Shown: one piece after another, positions 7,392-8,657 of the stretch
Layout: every line of letters starts with the position of its first letter
Position numbering within the stretch: the stretch's first letter is position 1
From: Alphaproteobacteria bacterium
GTDB taxonomy: Bacteria > Pseudomonadota > Alphaproteobacteria > SMXP01
DNA length: 8,657 nucleotides
Direction of reading: 5' to 3'
NCBI GenBank assembly: GCA_028280675.1
Contig: JANQLI010000354.1
Coordinates: 1 to 8,657, forward strand
The notes under the pieces: model-generated
The model's database searches: none
Told to the model about the DNA's origin: nothing
Seen by the model: only the letters and a program-made list of their open reading frames with translations
Translations under genes and position numbers: made by a program

Positions 7392-7402
7392 CAAATGCTG
7401 TG

Positions 7403-8657
7403 TTATCCGCTCACAGACATACTGAGAGATTGATTGCCGCGTTGAATTGACAGATTCCAGCGCGTACGGCGTTTGTTAATGGCTTTGACCAAATCACTAA
7501 CTTTAGCAATGCTCTTGCCATTCACCTCTTGAATAATATCGCCTTGTTTAAAGCCATAACGCCGGGCAATGGTGCGGCTTTGCACATCCACCACGACAAC
7601 GCCCTGTGCTGACCAATCAAAGCCAAACTCTTCCGCAACGGCTGGTGAGAGGTTCGCCACACTTACACCGGCAAAGGGGTTGTCACCGTCAAGCTTTGTT
7701 TGATTGCGGGCTGGTTTCTCTGGAGGCGCGACGAGATTCACACGCGCGGCTTTCGTCTGCCCTTTCCGAATATAGGTTATGTTGGCTTTTCCACCGACAC
7801 CTTTGGTCGCGACGCGATAATTTAATCCTTGCGGATCGATGATTTCAAACTCATCTACCTTGGTGATCACATCACCAACTTTTATGCCGGCCTTTGAGAG
7901 CGGACCGTCTTGGAAAAGCGCATTGACCAAAATACCCGTTGGGCGGTCTAAACCGAGCGATTCCGCAAGTTCAGATGTCACCGTTTGACTTTTCACGCCA
8001 AGCCAAGGCCGCACAAGCGTTTTGCCGCTGGTTGCTGTATCGAGCACGCTTTTGACCATATTCGCAGGAATGGCGAAACCGATTCCGTTCGACCCGCCGC
8101 TGCGCGAGTATATGGCTGTGTTCACTCCGACAAGTTTTCCATCCATACTCACAAGAGCCCCGCCGGAATTGCCCGGATTAATGGCCGCATCCGTTTGGAT
8201 GAAAAATTGAAAATCACTGATCCCTGCTTGCGTGCGCGCGACGGCTGAGACAATGCCGCTGGTCACAGTTTGTCCAACGCCGAATGGATTTCCGATTGCC
8301 AGAACAATGTCTCCAACTTCGGCGCGATCCGAATCCGCGAAGGACAAGCTCGCGAGCGTCTCCCCATCTGTTTCAATGCGCAACACAGCGAGATCAGTGC
8401 GTTCATCAGCAAGAACAAGTTCAGCATCAAACTCGCGGCGGTCTTGCAGTACGACGGTGTATTCAAGGCCGCCCTCAATAACGTGGTTATTGGTCACGAT
8501 GATCCCATCGCTGCCAACGATCACACCGGATCCGAGAGATTGCTCGACACGTTGACGCGGGATGCCGAATCCGCGACCGCCAAAAAAGTCATCGAAGAGA
8601 CTGCGGCGCGACCGGGTATTGACCACCCGCTTGGCGTAAACATTGACCACTGCGGGC
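7403..8657 (-). CDS. htrA: Do/HtrA-family periplasmic serine endoprotease, 5' end outside the window
   Basis: This is a DegP/DegQ-type protease, which degrades or refolds damaged proteins in the periplasm. The visible part, counting from the Val codon at 8650, has the trypsin-like domain with the full triad: His56 in TNNHVIEGG, Asp86 in ERTDLAVLRI, and Ser162 in NPGNSGGAL. Two PDZ domains follow at about 212-305 (RPWLGVK...GILVNALFQDGPLSKAGIKVGDVI) and 325-412 (GVSVANLSP...GVVVVDV...GFKQGDIIQEVNG). The reading frame is open to the window edge (PAVVNVYAKR), so the GTG at 8650 is an internal valine and not the start; the signal peptide and first residues lie beyond 8657. A short Gly/Arg/Phe-rich segment (FFGGRGFGIPRQR) in the usual loop before the catalytic domain is typical of the family. 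The C-terminus is complete. Confidence 0.97.
   Translation of the reverse strand, partial: PAVVNVYAKRVVNTRSRRSLFDDFFGGRGFGIPRQRVEQSLGSGVIVGSDGIIVTNNHVIEGGLEYTVVLQDRREFDAELVLADERTDLAVLRIETDGETLASLSFADSDRAEVGDIVLAIGNPFGVGQTVTSGIVSAVARTQAGISDFQFFIQTDAAINPGNSGGALVSMDGKLVGVNTAIYSRSGGSNGIGFAIPANMVKSVLDTATSGKTLVRPWLGVKSQTVTSELAESLGLDRPTGILVNALFQDGPLSKAGIKVGDVITKVDEFEIIDPQGLNYRVATKGVGGKANITYIRKGQTKAARVNLVAPPEKPARNQTKLDGDNPFAGVSVANLSPAVAEEFGFDWSAQGVVVVDVQSRTIARRYGFKQGDIIQEVNGKSIAKVSDLVKAINKRRTRWNLSIQRGNQSLSMSVSG

Noticed and set aside
8648..8650. GTG as the start of the HtrA protease
   Set aside because: The frame stays open to the window edge with Pro-Ala before this codon, and PAVVNVY is the usual mature N-terminal region of the family. 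The real start and signal peptide must lie outside the window.

Overview
The window is a block of seven complete or nearly complete genes plus the first part of an eighth, all on the minus strand, so transcription runs from the right edge towards position 1. The set points to an alphaproteobacterium. It has an ATP12-type F1-ATPase assembly chaperone (a family of Alphaproteobacteria and mitochondria), a propionyl-CoA carboxylase beta subunit whose N-terminus is typical of that class, and the order HtrA protease - rarA - crcB - rluC - (insert) - ATP12, which resembles a conserved alphaproteobacterial neighbourhood as I remember it. Base composition looks moderate in GC. I cannot name a genus.

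Layout from the right edge: (1) 8657-7403, a periplasmic Do/HtrA serine protease with two PDZ domains, its 5' end beyond the window; (2) a 68-base gap with a weak terminator-like hairpin; (3) 7334-6006, the AAA+ ATPase RarA/MgsA; (4) 6006-5626, the CrcB/Fluc fluoride channel, joined to rarA by a TAATG overlap; (5) 5629-4613, the RluC-like 23S rRNA pseudouridine synthase, joined to crcB by an ATGA overlap; (6) a 139-base gap with a direct repeat; (7) 4473-2203, a large AsmA-family envelope protein with an unusual basic N-terminal extension; (8) 2210-1503, the ATP12 chaperone, starting at GTG inside the end of the AsmA-like gene; (9) a 119-base gap with a good candidate promoter; (10) 1383-424, an unrecognised protein of 319 residues with one N-terminal membrane anchor; (11) a 190-base gap; (12) 233-1, the start of pccB, which runs off the left edge.

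The gene junctions suggest at least two tightly coupled units: rarA-crcB-rluC (replication-fork repair, fluoride export, ribosome modification) and AsmA-like-ATP12 (envelope maintenance, ATP synthase assembly). The 319-residue gene and pccB probably have their own promoters. The genes are mostly housekeeping and do not form one pathway. I found no mobile element, CRISPR array, RNA gene, phage gene or toxin-antitoxin pair. I see no clear new biological system. The most open points are the unrecognised membrane-anchored protein and the basic N-terminal extension of the AsmA-like protein.
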